Assembly (NCBI RefSeq): GCF_043290135.1
Contig: NC_134710.1
Coordinates: 133,996,655-134,060,654 of the forward strand
DNA from: Rhipicephalus microplus
Taxonomy: Eukaryota; Arthropoda; Arachnida; Ixodida; Ixodidae
Reading direction: 5' to 3'
DNA: 64,000 nucleotides
Under the pieces are notes generated by a model. It was not told the origin of the DNA, did not search any database, and was given only the letters and a program-made list of their open reading frames with translations. Made by a program: the position numbers and the translations under genes. Positions 20,061-31,985 of the stretch are shown here, piece by piece (position 1 is the stretch's first letter; each line of letters opens with the position of its first letter).

Positions 20061-20621
20061 ATGAGCGGTAAAGTGGCTTCGACAAGCAAACCGACCCGCA
20101 GCAGTGCAACCGGCAGAGACGCCAAACCTTGTTCCCGTCGCATAGAACGCAACCAATCTATTCAAGAACTCAGCACATCGAGCTGCGACACAAATTTTCA
20201 ACACAGCCACAGTACCGACGACCTGCATGTAGAGAGGCATGCTAAATGCAGGGCCACTCCAATGCCACCAGGAGTTCCAATGCCCCCAGAAGGACCAGCG
20301 GAGAATGACAGCACCAAGGTAACACCGATAGATCGCAATTCCCGGGATTGGCTGACAACTAAGAAAGGCGGGTCCACGAAATTGACTAAAAAGGCCGAAC
20401 ACAACAGTGTCCCCCAAGAGAAGACAACAGAAACGCATACGAGAACGACCTCGGATCCAAGTCCAACATCCAGGCAGCTGACAGTCAAACTACCGGACTT
20501 CTCGTTTCTATTCAAGCCCACCTGCTGCTTTCGCCGAACTGTTCTGACCCGGAAAATCATTTCCCAGTTATGCCCCAGACACCGAAATCCAATGAGTAGC
20601 TTCGAGCTAGTTTTTTTTTAA
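20061..20621 (+). CDS. Ser/Thr/Pro-rich hypothetical protein, 186 codons
   Basis: The ATG at 20061 has an excellent context (AGCCACCATGAGC). The frame is open 86 codons further upstream, but that part looks like untranslated leader with a CATCATCATC run. The protein is polar and low-complexity (SSATGRDAK, RNQSIQELSTSS, PMPPGVPMPPEG) and ends in a short hydrophobic, Cys-containing piece (FSFLFKPTCCF). No catalytic domain is present. The composition resembles the cytoplasmic tail of tick membrane proteases or other membrane proteins, so it could be a first exon whose donor I cannot fix. A retroelement lies 330 bp downstream. Confidence 0.4.
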   Translation: MSGKVASTSKPTRSSATGRDAKPCSRRIERNQSIQELSTSSCDTNFQHSHSTDDLHVERHAKCRATPMPPGVPMPPEGPAENDSTKVTPIDRNSRDWLTTKKGGSTKLTKKAEHNSVPQEKTTETHTRTTSDPSPTSRQLTVKLPDFSFLFKPTCCFRRTVLTRKIISQLCPRHRNPMSSFELVFF

Positions 20622-20950
20622 TTTTTTAAATTCACAGTTACTTAAGTTGCTAGCCGCCTTCTTTTCCAGTTTCACAATAAATCTGACTACGCACCCTGGA
20701 GATCTTATAGGTATTAAGTTATCCATTGGTGCTTTTCTGAGGCGTTGGCATGTTTTATCGTAACGCATGTTTAGTGTCGGTGCAACATGCGATTTATCGT
20801 GCTGTGAAACACTTGGGTCATTATTCAAGGCGTAATACGCTGTCCGATTATCCTCGTGAACGCACGCTTGTTTAAAAAAATCAGTTACTAGCACAAAGGA
20901 CTGGCAAAAAAAGTGATATATTAAATGACTCGTACTTTAGACGTTTGTTT
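20622..20950. other. Spacer before gypsy B
   Basis: AT-rich sequence with no recognised feature. Confidence 0.4.
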
Positions 20951-21108
20951 TGTTAAGGCGTTTATTAGCCGGCACACAGCGAGCATTCACAATGGCGACA
21001 GTAACGGCCAAGCACGGGCTCTCAGCGCGAGCGGCACCCTTTTTGGGTAGACCCACTAGAAAGCACCTGAGAGTTCGACCAATATCAGTGTTCGGAAGCT
21101 TCTCTACA
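20951..21108 (-). repeat. Gypsy B 3' LTR (158 bp)
   Basis: In element orientation it runs TGTAGAGAAGC to CGCCTTAACA, with short inverted termini TGT...ACA. It carries an AATAAA-containing CTAATAAACGCC near its end. Confidence 0.93.
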
Positions 21109-21144
21109 ATTACCCCGGGGTCGAAGAGGGAGCCGCCTGGCGAC

Positions 21145-21872
21145 CTAACAGCTTGTCACTATGAGCGGGTCATTGTAAGCCTTCAGGTGCTCCACGTTGA
21201 CTATGTCGCGCCCGCGACGGCGCATGTCCGAAGTTTGTTCAATTGGTTCGATCAGATAGTTGACCGGAGATGTGCGCTCGATGACACGGTAGGGGCCTTC
21301 GTATTTGGGAAGTAGTTTGGAAGAAAGGCCAGCTACAGAGGTCGGAATTGAGAGCCATACAAGAGAACCAGGAAGGAACGTGGGCTCAGATGTGGCGGAG
21401 CCATCACGAATACTCTTCTGCCACTCTTGCTCATGCGTCGTAAAAGTCTTGGAAAGCTCTCGACACTCTTCAGCAAGCCTGGCTGTCTCAGAAATAGGTG
21501 CACACTCAGATGGATCCGGCGTGTACGGGAGTATCGTGTCGATAGTGTGTGACGGGTGCCTTCCGTACAGCAAGAAGAAAGGTGAAAACCCGGTTGTGCT
21601 CTGAGGGGCGGTGTTGTAGGCGTATGTGACGAAGGGCAGTATAGTATCCCAATTCGTGTGGTTGGCGGTGACGTACATCGAAAGCATGTCGCCGAGAGTG
21701 CGGTTAAAGCGTTCGGTGAGACCAATCGTCTGCGGGTGGTAAGCAGTAGTTTTGCGGTGGACAGAATGGCACTCCGTGAGAATGACTTCGACTACTTCTG
21801 ACAAGAAGACACGGCCTCGATCGCTGAGAAGCTCCTGAGGTGGACCGTGGTGCAGTATGGATCGATGCAGTA
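21145..21872 (-). pseudogene. pol: Gypsy B integrase, C-terminal half
   Basis: Downstream of the SINE the minus-strand frame resumes the DDE core. LLSDRGRVF carries the second catalytic Asp, TTAYHPQTIGLTERFN carries the catalytic Glu, and FVTYAYNTAPQSTTGFSPF follows. It ends with a C-terminal domain of the SH3/chromo-adjacent type (LLPKYEGPYRVIER and NVEHLKAYND) and a stop. The motifs are intact, but the SINE and a frameshift disconnect them from the rest of pol. Confidence 0.9.
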
Positions 21873-22107
21873 GATAGATTTGTGGGGTTTAACTTCCCAA
21901 AACCACCATATGATGATGAGAGACGCCGTAGTGGAGGGCTCCGGAAATTTTGACCACCTGGGGTTCTTTAACGTGCACCCAAATCTGAGCACACGGGCCT
22001 ACATTTCCGCCTCCACCGGAAAGCAGCCGCCGCAGCCAGGATTCGAGCCCGCGACCTGCAGGTCAGCAGCCGAGTACCTTAGCCACTAGACCACCACGGC
22101 GGGGCGA
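21873..22107 (-). repeat. tRNA-derived SINE (Ruka-like), copy 2, with 12-bp TSD
   Basis: This 235-bp SINE is homologous to 241-478, with A-box and B-box in the tRNA-like head near 22100. Direct repeats ATCGATGCAGTA at 21861-21872 and 22108-22119 define the insertion exactly. It interrupts the integrase core of gypsy B, so this SINE was active after that retrotransposon landed. Confidence 0.95.
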
Positions 22108-24906
22108 ATCGATGCAGTATGAAGGACGCAACATCACGCGCAGTAGCCGCAGGGATAGCGGCGGTTTCAGCATATCGCGTTAAATGATCTACGGCGACGA
22201 TGGCCCAGCGGTTACCAGCCGACGTCAGAGGAAGTGGTCCATACAAATCGATACCTATGCGCCCAAACGGACGCTCAGGGCAAGGTAACGGTTGCAGACT
22301 GGCTGGCGACATGTGTGCTGACGGTTTGCGGCGTTGGCAAGCGAGGCAGGAGCGAACTGCTGCACGTAGCGGTACATTCCGCGCCAGAAGTAGCGTTGTC
22401 GAATGCGATGGTAGGCTTTGAATACCCCAGAGTGCGCGCATTGCGGATCAGAATGGAAGGATTGACATATCTCTGACCGCAGACTGCGGGGTATCACGAG
22501 TAACCACTGCCGGCCATTGGCGTCGTAATTGCGTCGGTGTAGAAGGCCGTCACGGATGGCGAAATGGCGAGCTCGACGACGCAAGGCACGCGTGGATGGC
22601 GTTGCGGATGGATCAGAGAGCAAGTCGATGAGCGGGCCGATCCAATTATTCTTTCGCTGTTCGGTAGCGACGATGTCAACATCAATGGCAGAAACAGCAG
22701 CCGAGGATACTGAGCAGAGCACATCACCTTCTGGCAGAGGGGAGTGCGAGAGGGCGTCGGCGTCAGCATGCTGGCGTCCGTTGCGGTACAGCACGCGGAT
22801 GTCGTAGTCTTGTAAGCGAAGAGCCCAACGGGTGAGACGGCCTGAGGGATCCTTCAATGATGAAAGCCAGCATAGTGCATGATGGTCGGTGACGACATCG
22901 AATGGGCGACCATACAAATAAGGTGGAAACTTTGTAAGGGCCCAGACGATCGCCAGGCACTCTTTCTCCGTGACGGTGTAGTTTGTCTCGGCTCTCGTGG
23001 GCGTACGGCTTGCATATGCTACGACATATTCAGGGAATCCGGGTTTGCGCTGCGCCAGCACAGCGCCGAGGCCTACACCGCTGGCGTCTGTGTGCACCTC
23101 CGTCCCGGCCGTAGGGTCGTGGTGGTGTAGAATGAGAGGAGACGTCAACAAATGGCGGAGCCTCGCGAACGCGTCGTCGCACTCAGACGACCACGAATTG
23201 AGGGGTCCGTTACTTCCAAGGAGCTTCGTCAGCGGTGATATAATCGTGGCAAAGTTTCGTATGAAGCGTCGGAAGTATGAGCACAGGCCCACGAAACTAC
23301 GCAGTTCTTTGACGGACGCAGGTTTGGGGAATTCGGCCACGGCCCGAAGCTTGGCTGGATCAGGAAGAATGCCATCCTTGGACACGACGTACCATAGGAT
23401 GGTGAGTTGCCGTGCTTCAAAGCGGCACTTCTTCAGATTTAGTTGCAAGCCGGCATTGCTCACACGTGCGAAAACTTTTTTCAGGCGTTGGAGATACGTG
23501 GAGAAATCTGGAGCGAACACAACAACGTCATCGAGGTAACACAACCACGTGTGCCATTTCAAGTTGCGCAGAACGGTGTCCATCATGCGCTCAAAGGTCG
23601 CAGGTGCATTACATAAACCAAACGGCACGACGTTGAATTCGCACAAGCCGTCGGGTGTGATGAACGTAGTCTTCGGTCGAGCGTCATCAGCCATGGGTAC
23701 TTGCCAGTACCCCGAGCGCAGATCGAGAGAAGAAAAAAAGTCGGCTCCGTGAAGGCTGTCAATTGCGTCATCGATGCGCGGCAGTGGGTAAACATCCTTG
23801 TGAGTGATCTTATTGAGCCGTCTGTAGTTCACACAGAACCGCACAGAACCATCTTTCTTCGCAACAAGAACAACAGGAGACGCCCATGGACTGTCCGAGG
23901 GCCGAATAACGTCGCGTCTGAGAATATCATCAACATGCTCGTTAATTTCCCGACGTTTAGCAGGCGACATGCGGTAGGGACGTTGTCGTAATGGCGGATG
24001 GGTACCAGTGTCGATACGATGCGTAACAGCGGACGAGCGACCGAGAGAACTTCGCCCGACATCGAAAGAAGAACGATATTCTCGCAACAGGTCCAGAAGC
24101 TGGGAACGCTGTACCGGCGTAAAGTTGTCATCAATGTAGGGGCCAAATACATCAGGAGATGAGGAATCAGAAGTGGAAACAGCACTGATGGTACGCGAAT
24201 CGGGACAACGCGAGTCATCAGGTACGTCCAGGACTTGTGCGTTATCCACTGGTTCCACTCTGCCGAGACATTCCCCTCGAACCAAGGTAACAGTGTACGG
24301 GGATGGGTTGGTCACAAAAATAGCGGCGTTGCCCTGGGTGATTTGCGCGGTCGCGAAAGGTACTAGCAACCCTTTCCTTCGGCAAGCACGGTCGGATGGC
24401 GAAACGAGTGCAATTGTGTCAGAGAGTCCAGCGCAGTAGACAGATACACCCATCGTCGAGCTTGGAGGCACTACGGTATCGTCTTTCACGAGAATCTTGC
24501 TCAGTTTCGAGGGACTGTCTTCCGGCGTCAAATGCGAGAAGGGTGAGAGTTCAAGTTCGGCAGCGGCACAATGGATGACGGCGTCGTTGCGGGAGAGAAA
24601 ATCCCACCCCAGGATGACGTCATGAGAGCATGCAGGAATGATGATGAATTGGCCGACATACAGAACGTCCTGAACGACAACGCGAGCTGTGCACTCTGCT
24701 GTAGGATGGATACGATGCGAACCGGCAGTACGAAGGGACAACCCAGAAATTGGCGTCGTCACTTTTCGAAGCAAGCGGCAAAAGTTTTCGTCCATAACGG
24801 ATACTGCAGCTCCAGTGTCAATAAGAGAAGATGCATGAACACCGTACACAAGCACGTCTATGACATTAGATGGGCGGCTCTGAGGGCTTTCATATTGCAA
24901 TAGCAT
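22108..24906 (-). pseudogene. pol: Gypsy B pol: protease, reverse transcriptase, RNase H, integrase N-terminal half
   Basis: An 883-codon minus-strand frame shows protease ([10 protein letters not shown]), reverse transcriptase ([36 protein letters not shown]), RNase H ([20 protein letters not shown]) and the start of the integrase zinc domain ([11 protein letters not shown]). Near 22360 the reading frame shifts, and the continuation ([22 protein letters not shown] with the first integrase Asp, DHLTRYAET) is in another frame up to the SINE at 22107. Most catalytic residues are kept, which fits a young but broken copy. Confidence 0.92.
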
Positions 24907-24929
24907 CGCAGTCCTTGCCTCGGGGACTG

Positions 24930-26326
24930 CGACGACTAGTTTTCCCGCTCATGAGTAGCCGAACTTGTCCTCATGGGGGACAGGGAACGACGTCGTGGAG
25001 ACGGCGACCTTCGAGGAGATGGACCTGGGCGAGACGGCGGTGGCATAGACGGCGGTTCGTCATGATAGGGACGGCTGATGTGGCCAGCAACAGACGAAGA
25101 AATTGTAGCCGGCTGTACGCGATGGCACTAACGGGCTACGTGACCGGCGTAACCGCAGGCAAAGCAGATGGGCCGGTTGTCGGGTGTGCGCCATCGGTTC
25201 GCCGGGGTAGGTCTTGTCCATGACGCAAAAGCAATAGACGGAACGGTGACTGGAAAGGCTGCAGGGGGTGCTGGAGCTCAGTCTGAGAGGTCACTTCAAA
25301 ATACGTAGCCGGCATACCCGCTGCAAAGGATGGAGGTCGTGCGGCAGCTTCGGCGTAAGTCAGTGGGGCGGGCGGTTGAACGACTGGAGGCGGCCTGGCG
25401 ACCACTTGGGCGTAACTTGGGAGCGCAGGGGCCAGAAGCTGTTGTGGGTGGTGCGCAGGCATGACCTCCGCTATTTCCTGCTCAATTGCTCGGCGGATGG
25501 GTGGAAGAATGGTAGTGACCGATTGTTGAGCAGCCGGTGAGTGGGCAAAGGGCAGGAGAGAGAACTGCCGCGCGATTTCCTCACGTATGAATGACTTGAG
25601 GTCTGCCAGCAGTGCCACCTGATCACAGCTCGCCTCCAAGCCAGCAAGCCCTGCATCTCGTGGTGTGGAGTGACGGGTCATTGAACGCTGCCGGCGGAGC
25701 TCCTCGTAGCTTTGGCACAGCGTGATGACCTCATGCAGCTACTGTTCCTGGGTTTTTGGCAAGCAGCATCGTGAATACATCATCGTCAATGCCCTTCATG
25801 ACGTTCCGTATCTTGTCTGATTCGGACATGCTGTCGTTGGATTTCTTGCACAGGTCCAGGACATCTTCAATGTAACTGGTGAATGATTCACCGGCCTGCT
25901 GAGCGCGTTCGCGTAAGCGCTGCTCGGCTTGCAGCTTACGAACGGCAGGGCGGCCAGAAACGTTGGTGATAGCGGTCTTAAAATCGGACCAGGTTGCGAA
26001 ATCGGATGCGTGGTTGTTATACCACATGCCGGCCACACCCGCGAGGTAGAAAACCAGGTTGCCGAGTTTACCTGCCTCGTCCCAATGGTTGGGGACGCTG
26101 ACGCGTTCGTACATGGCGAGCCAGTCCTCGACGTCGGTGCCATCCGCGCCGGTGAAGAAAGGAGGGTCGCGGATGTGGGGGACACCGAAACATGGCGTCG
26201 GCGCAGGAGGAAGCGTTTGCTGAGCGGCGCCTTGGTGCATGGTAGAAGGCACGGTACGGGATCTAGGCTCTAAAGGCATCGAATGCGAACCGAAGATGTT
26301 TGAAGGGCACAGCACCTCCACCAAAT
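24930..26326 (-). pseudogene. gag: Gypsy B gag, frameshifted, with stop in the zinc knuckle
   Basis: The first part (ending at 25731) has the gag motif DVEDWLAMYERVS and YLAGVAGMWYNNH and ends at NPGTVAA followed by a stop. A one-base shift continues with VITLCQSYEELRRQRS and a Pro-rich region. The third piece reads CFACGYAGHVAR, then a stop codon, then C, so the CCHC knuckle loses its last Cys. It is followed by a Ser/Pro/Arg-rich tail similar to that of element A. Confidence 0.88.
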
Positions 26327-26484
26327 TGTTAAGGCGTTTATTAGCCGGCAAACAGCGAGCATACACAATGGCGACAGTAACGGCCAAGCACGGGCTCTCA
26401 GCGCGAGCGGCATCCTTTTTGGGTAGACCCACTAGAAAGCACCTGAGAGTTCGACCAATATCAGTGTTCGGAAGCTTCTCTACA
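26327..26484 (-). repeat. Gypsy B 5' LTR (158 bp)
   Basis: Same length and termini as 20951-21108, with three substitutions between them. Its inner side is followed by the primer-binding region. Confidence 0.93.
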
Positions 26485-27044
26485 ATTTAGATAAACTGCG
26501 TAGGACTTGTTTGGTAATGCAATATAGAAACCATGCAGCTAGTAAGTATGACTGCTTTCAAAAAAATTTTGTCCCGGAAGGAACGTACGCTATTTACCTT
26601 TAACGTTCGCGCATACGCATTGATTTTAGAGGACCCCAATAAGCCTGCAAAAACGAATGGCTGTTTGAAAGCTTTAGAGCCGATTTTACTATATGACGTC
26701 AGACTTTACACCTCCTGTTTTTTTACATGTGTGTGTGTTCGCGGACTTGCCACTGAGTGTGATTGTAAGTAAAGTTTGTTTAGTAACGTTTCAGAAAGAA
26801 ATGTTTTAGCGGTATGCATACATATTGCGCAATATGTAGTGTTTACAACACGCTGGATGGCGTGTATGCGAATTTCTTTTTCACAGCTACACTATGCATA
26901 ATAAACACACCTACTTGTCGACTAATTTTAAAGATATATGTTAAAGAGCTCGTTTTGCAGAAATTTCAGCGGCGGCGGCGTTGGTTGTAAGTGGAAAGTG
27001 ATCGTGTGCGTTACCGAAAAATTAAAATTTTTTTTTCATCCATG
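26485..27044. other. Spacer between gypsy B and a LINE fragment
   Basis: AT-rich sequence; short frames only, nothing recognised. Confidence 0.4.
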
Positions 27045-27868
27045 ACAAGGTGATATGGGATGGACATCATTTGAGGGCAGGGAAGCTAGCAGCAATTAAG
27101 ATAAAATTTGAGAAGCGATTGAGAGAAATGGGGGAGGAGCGTTGGGCTAGGAAGGTTTTCAGCTACTTGTACATGAAGAAGTTCGATAGAAAATGGGGGA
27201 AGCGAACCAGAAAATTGACGGGTAAATACTTAGAAAACAGCAGGGGGCTAAACCAAAAAGAACTATCAGAACTATCAGTTAAGAAGAAGGTGAAGGAAAC
27301 GGAGACTGACATGTGGAGAATTGGCATGATTAAGAAGTCCGCACTAGAGATCTATCGAACTTTTAAGCAGGGAACGGTCAAGGAAAGGATCTATGATAAT
27401 ACTTGGGGTAGTTCTCGACTATTTGAGGCCAGGACAAGAGTATTACGAACCAAGACATATCGGGCCAAAATACGAAGGGGTAGACACGGTATGCAGTGCA
27501 TGCGGAGAGGGGGAGGAAATTTACTGCCGAACATAATGTTCTGTAGAGGGCTTCACCTTATAGGGTGATGATGACGCAGAGCTTTTCAAAGCACTGGGGT
27601 TTAGGGACAGGGAGGGCAAGGTAGACTTTAAGCGGGTAGAATTAACTAGACAGAGGTTATCTGATTGGTGGCGAAAATCAAGGTACGAGTGAAAATGAAA
27701 CCATTCGCTGCAAAGTACCAGTCCTATACTTCACTATTTAAAGGAACAAAAGAAAGATAAATCTAGTTGTTGATTCACTAAGTATTGCGGCTAGGGGCGT
27801 TAGCCACCGCCCGATCTAAAGGGTACAGCCACATTAATCCATCCATTTACTCATGTGGCGGCTTATCG
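27045..27868 (+). pseudogene. LINE 3' end, copy 1
   Basis: An open frame (27050-27568) encodes the C-terminal part of a non-LTR retrotransposon: KVFSYLYMKKFDRKW, ERIYDNTWGSSRLFEARTR, then, after a frame change, a Cys-rich finger-like CSACGE motif, and RGLHLIG. A second frame gives AELFKALGFRDREG and RQRLSDWWRKSRYE before the 3' UTR, which ends near ATCCATCC. The same sequence occurs on the minus strand at 31256-34620, split by piggyBac. The 5' end is truncated, and the reverse transcriptase core is missing. Confidence 0.8.
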
Positions 27869-29224
27869 AGTATGACGTCATGGCCTCTCCTATATTTTTC
27901 CTCCCTCCATGGTCCTAGTGGTCTGTCCCCAACGCACCCTTGGTTTTTTTTTTTTTTTTTTGAAGTCGAGTGAGCGGAGTGTGATGGTGCGTCTACTTAG
28001 CTTCGTCATCGCTTTTCAGTCGATTTAAATTGATTTTAGACAAGACACGCTCGTGAAAAACATGAACTCGAGGCAATATCCTGCACTGGCATGAGACGCT
28101 ACACCTATGCGCAGTGGTGAGTGGACGATGCTTCATGTCAAAACGACTCGTAAAGCTCCAACATCGCAGCAAATTAGGAGATATAGTGGCCGTCACCAAT
28201 TCGATCAACGAAGACACTGCTTCAGGCTTTCTCACCGCACCCCACTACCCGCGCTGCACAAAGAACGAAACTGAAACTGTAGAAAACTTTGTAGAATGTT
28301 TGCTAGCTAATTCTATCCAATCTGAAGCCTGTACTTCCCATAATTTTCAATTGCAGCACCAGATTCTTTTTTAGCTATCATTGTATGAAACTATATGGCT
28401 ATTGTATCAGGACAAGGAGGTTCTATAGAACCTCTGGAGTTGCAGTCCCGACCGCCTCCAACGGGAGCAGGTGAAGTCACCAGCGGCCATATTGCTAGAG
28501 GAAAAAAAGGGCGGAACCGCCACAGGCTGCAATGGAATATGACGTTTCACGCGTCGGTTTGCAGTTCCACGATTAAAACAAAAAGAGATGGAAACCACTT
28601 TTAGGTTACACCAACGAATAAATGCCTCTTCTTGTTTATGAAACAAATTATTTCACGCACCCATTGTCAGCGGCATGCTTTCAGATCAATCTGTTGTCGA
28701 GGGATGCTTCGCGTATCGAGCTTGCTGGCGCACTATTGCGGTACAAAATGGCTGTAGATTATATTGGGTGTTTTAAGAAATGTGCCTGCAGATATTCAAG
28801 ATCAAGGGGAATGCCACATTTGCTCGCCTCTTTCATGTGTGCATGTGCTTGTGTGTGTGTCGGCAGATTACCAGAGAATATATAAAGAAGTTGAAAAAAT
28901 TAAAGCCAAAGGTAGAAAAAAGAGGAAATTAAGTAAACTGGGAGTCACCAGTAATTTTTCTAGAGTTATCAAATTCTAACCAATTTACAGGCAGAACAAA
29001 AACCGAAGCATTGATGTCGCGTGCAACCGACAAACAATGAACCGTTTAAAAGAATGATTGCAGCGGTGTTACTTCTGCATGATATTTATCAACTTCTGTT
29101 GGCGACGTGTGTTGTCATGGCAAGCGCAGCCTTCAGAGCCTAGAAACGATGTAGCTCAATATGTTTGATATAACGCTACTAACTCATTTTTGCAACTTCG
29201 TCTATCGGTGTTTTGGTTTCGGTT
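27869..29224. other. Intergenic stretch without recognised gene
   Basis: Includes a 17-base T run near 27945. No domain was recognised in frames on either strand. Confidence 0.4.
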
Positions 29225-29518
29225 TCATCGGCAAGATAGAACGGATTTCAAAGGTGTCTCATCTTGTTTTAGACGCAACTGCTCATTTTCGTGACTACAA
29301 TCTATTGAAGTTACGTCAAGGAGATAGAAACTGACAGGTTTTTGCAAATGCGCTCGGAAAGCAGGAAAAATCGAAGTTGCACTGCCAGGCAGCAGTCTGG
29401 TTTTCTGCCCCGTTCTGTCGAAGCAGCATTCTTCAAAGTGAATGGAACAGAGGTGGTCGCCATCTGTAGCTTTCCAACTATTTCTTCGAACGGCACGTTC
29501 GCACGCAGAACGCAGCAC
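29225..29518 (-). CDS. THAP-domain C-terminal half
   Basis: The minus-strand frame contains RAVRRNSWKATDGDHLCSIH, then FEECCFDRTGQKTRLLPG and SATSIFPAF. This matches the second half of a THAP finger: the conserved Trp, the C-x2-H ligands (CSIH) and an AVPTIF-like box (SATSIF). The N-terminal C-x4-C part must be on an upstream exon to the right, and I could not identify it. The frame has no stop inside the domain. Whether it is expressed cannot be decided from sequence. Confidence 0.55.
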   Translation of the reverse strand: MLRSACERAVRRNSWKATDGDHLCSIHFEECCFDRTGQKTRLLPGSATSIFPAFRAHLQKPVSFYLLDVTSIDCSHENEQLRLKQDETPLKSVLSCR

Positions 29519-31255
<1,737 letters not shown>

Positions 31256-31545
31256 AGTTGGATGAATGGATGGATGAATGGATTGATGTGGCTGTACCCT
31301 TTAAACTGGCCAGTGGCTAACGTCACCTAGCCGTGACCAATCAGATTTATATTTTTTTTTTCAATAGTGAAGTTGAGGACTGGTACTTTGCAGTGAAGGG
31401 TTTAATTTTCACTCGTGCCTTGACTTTAGCCACCAATCAGATAACCTCCTTCTGGTTAATTCTACCCGCTTAAAGTCTATTTTGCCCTTCCTGCCCCTAA
31501 ACCCCAGTGCTTTGAAAAACTCTGCGCCATCATCCTGAACCTTAG
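31256..31545 (-). pseudogene. LINE 3' end, copy 2, distal part (split by piggyBac)
   Basis: The reverse complement of this stretch matches the 3' part of the LINE at 27560-27868, including AAAGCACTGGGG, ATTGGTGG and the ATCCATCC-type tail. The 5' continuation is at 34339-34620, on the other side of the piggyBac element. Confidence 0.85.
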
Positions 31546-31985
31546 CCCCTTCAGGCGCGAATTAAATCTGACGTAGCGAAAAAAAAATTTTGTTCAGATT
31601 ATGAATACATAACGCTATTAAAGAAGGAATCCACAAGAAATTCAGAAAAAAATTCATTGGTTCAATTTTTCAATGGCGTCCACATATGTGGACATTGCGC
31701 CTCAAAGCAGTCATATTGTCACGTGACCGTTACCCAAGCGCGCGCACGAAGACGCAGGGAAAGGAAGACGACGAAGGTGCGCCATGGCTTGTGCGTGGGT
31801 TTTTCGCCATACTGCCTGTTGTATAGGCTCTAGTAAATACATATTTTACATCTCGCTTTCCTTGTTGCAATACCCATGAACGGTGGAGAAGAAGAAAACA
31901 AACGCTTTTATTTCGGAGGCTCGCAAATAATCATTGCAGGAACACTGCTTAGGAAGTCTTTTCCGCAAAAATAATCAGAAAGAGT

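Larger units (their letters stand above)
20951..26484 (-). mobile_element. Gypsy element B, complete span with both LTRs
   Basis: This Ty3/gypsy LTR retrotransposon is in minus orientation: 5' LTR 26327-26484, gag 25100-26326, pol 21145-24906 and 3' LTR 20951-21108. A TTTGGTGGAGGTGCTG primer-binding region follows the 5' LTR, and a CCCCGGGG-type polypurine end (GACCCCGGGGTAAT) precedes the 3' LTR. The LTRs differ at only three of 158 positions, so insertion was fairly recent. The copy is dead: gag and integrase are frameshifted, the zinc knuckle carries a stop, and a SINE splits the integrase. Flanks (GTTT and ATTT) do not give a perfect target duplication. Confidence 0.93.

Noticed and set aside
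22997..23539. 180-codon plus-strand ORF
   Set aside because: It lies antisense to gypsy B reverse transcriptase, whose minus-strand motifs explain the open frame.
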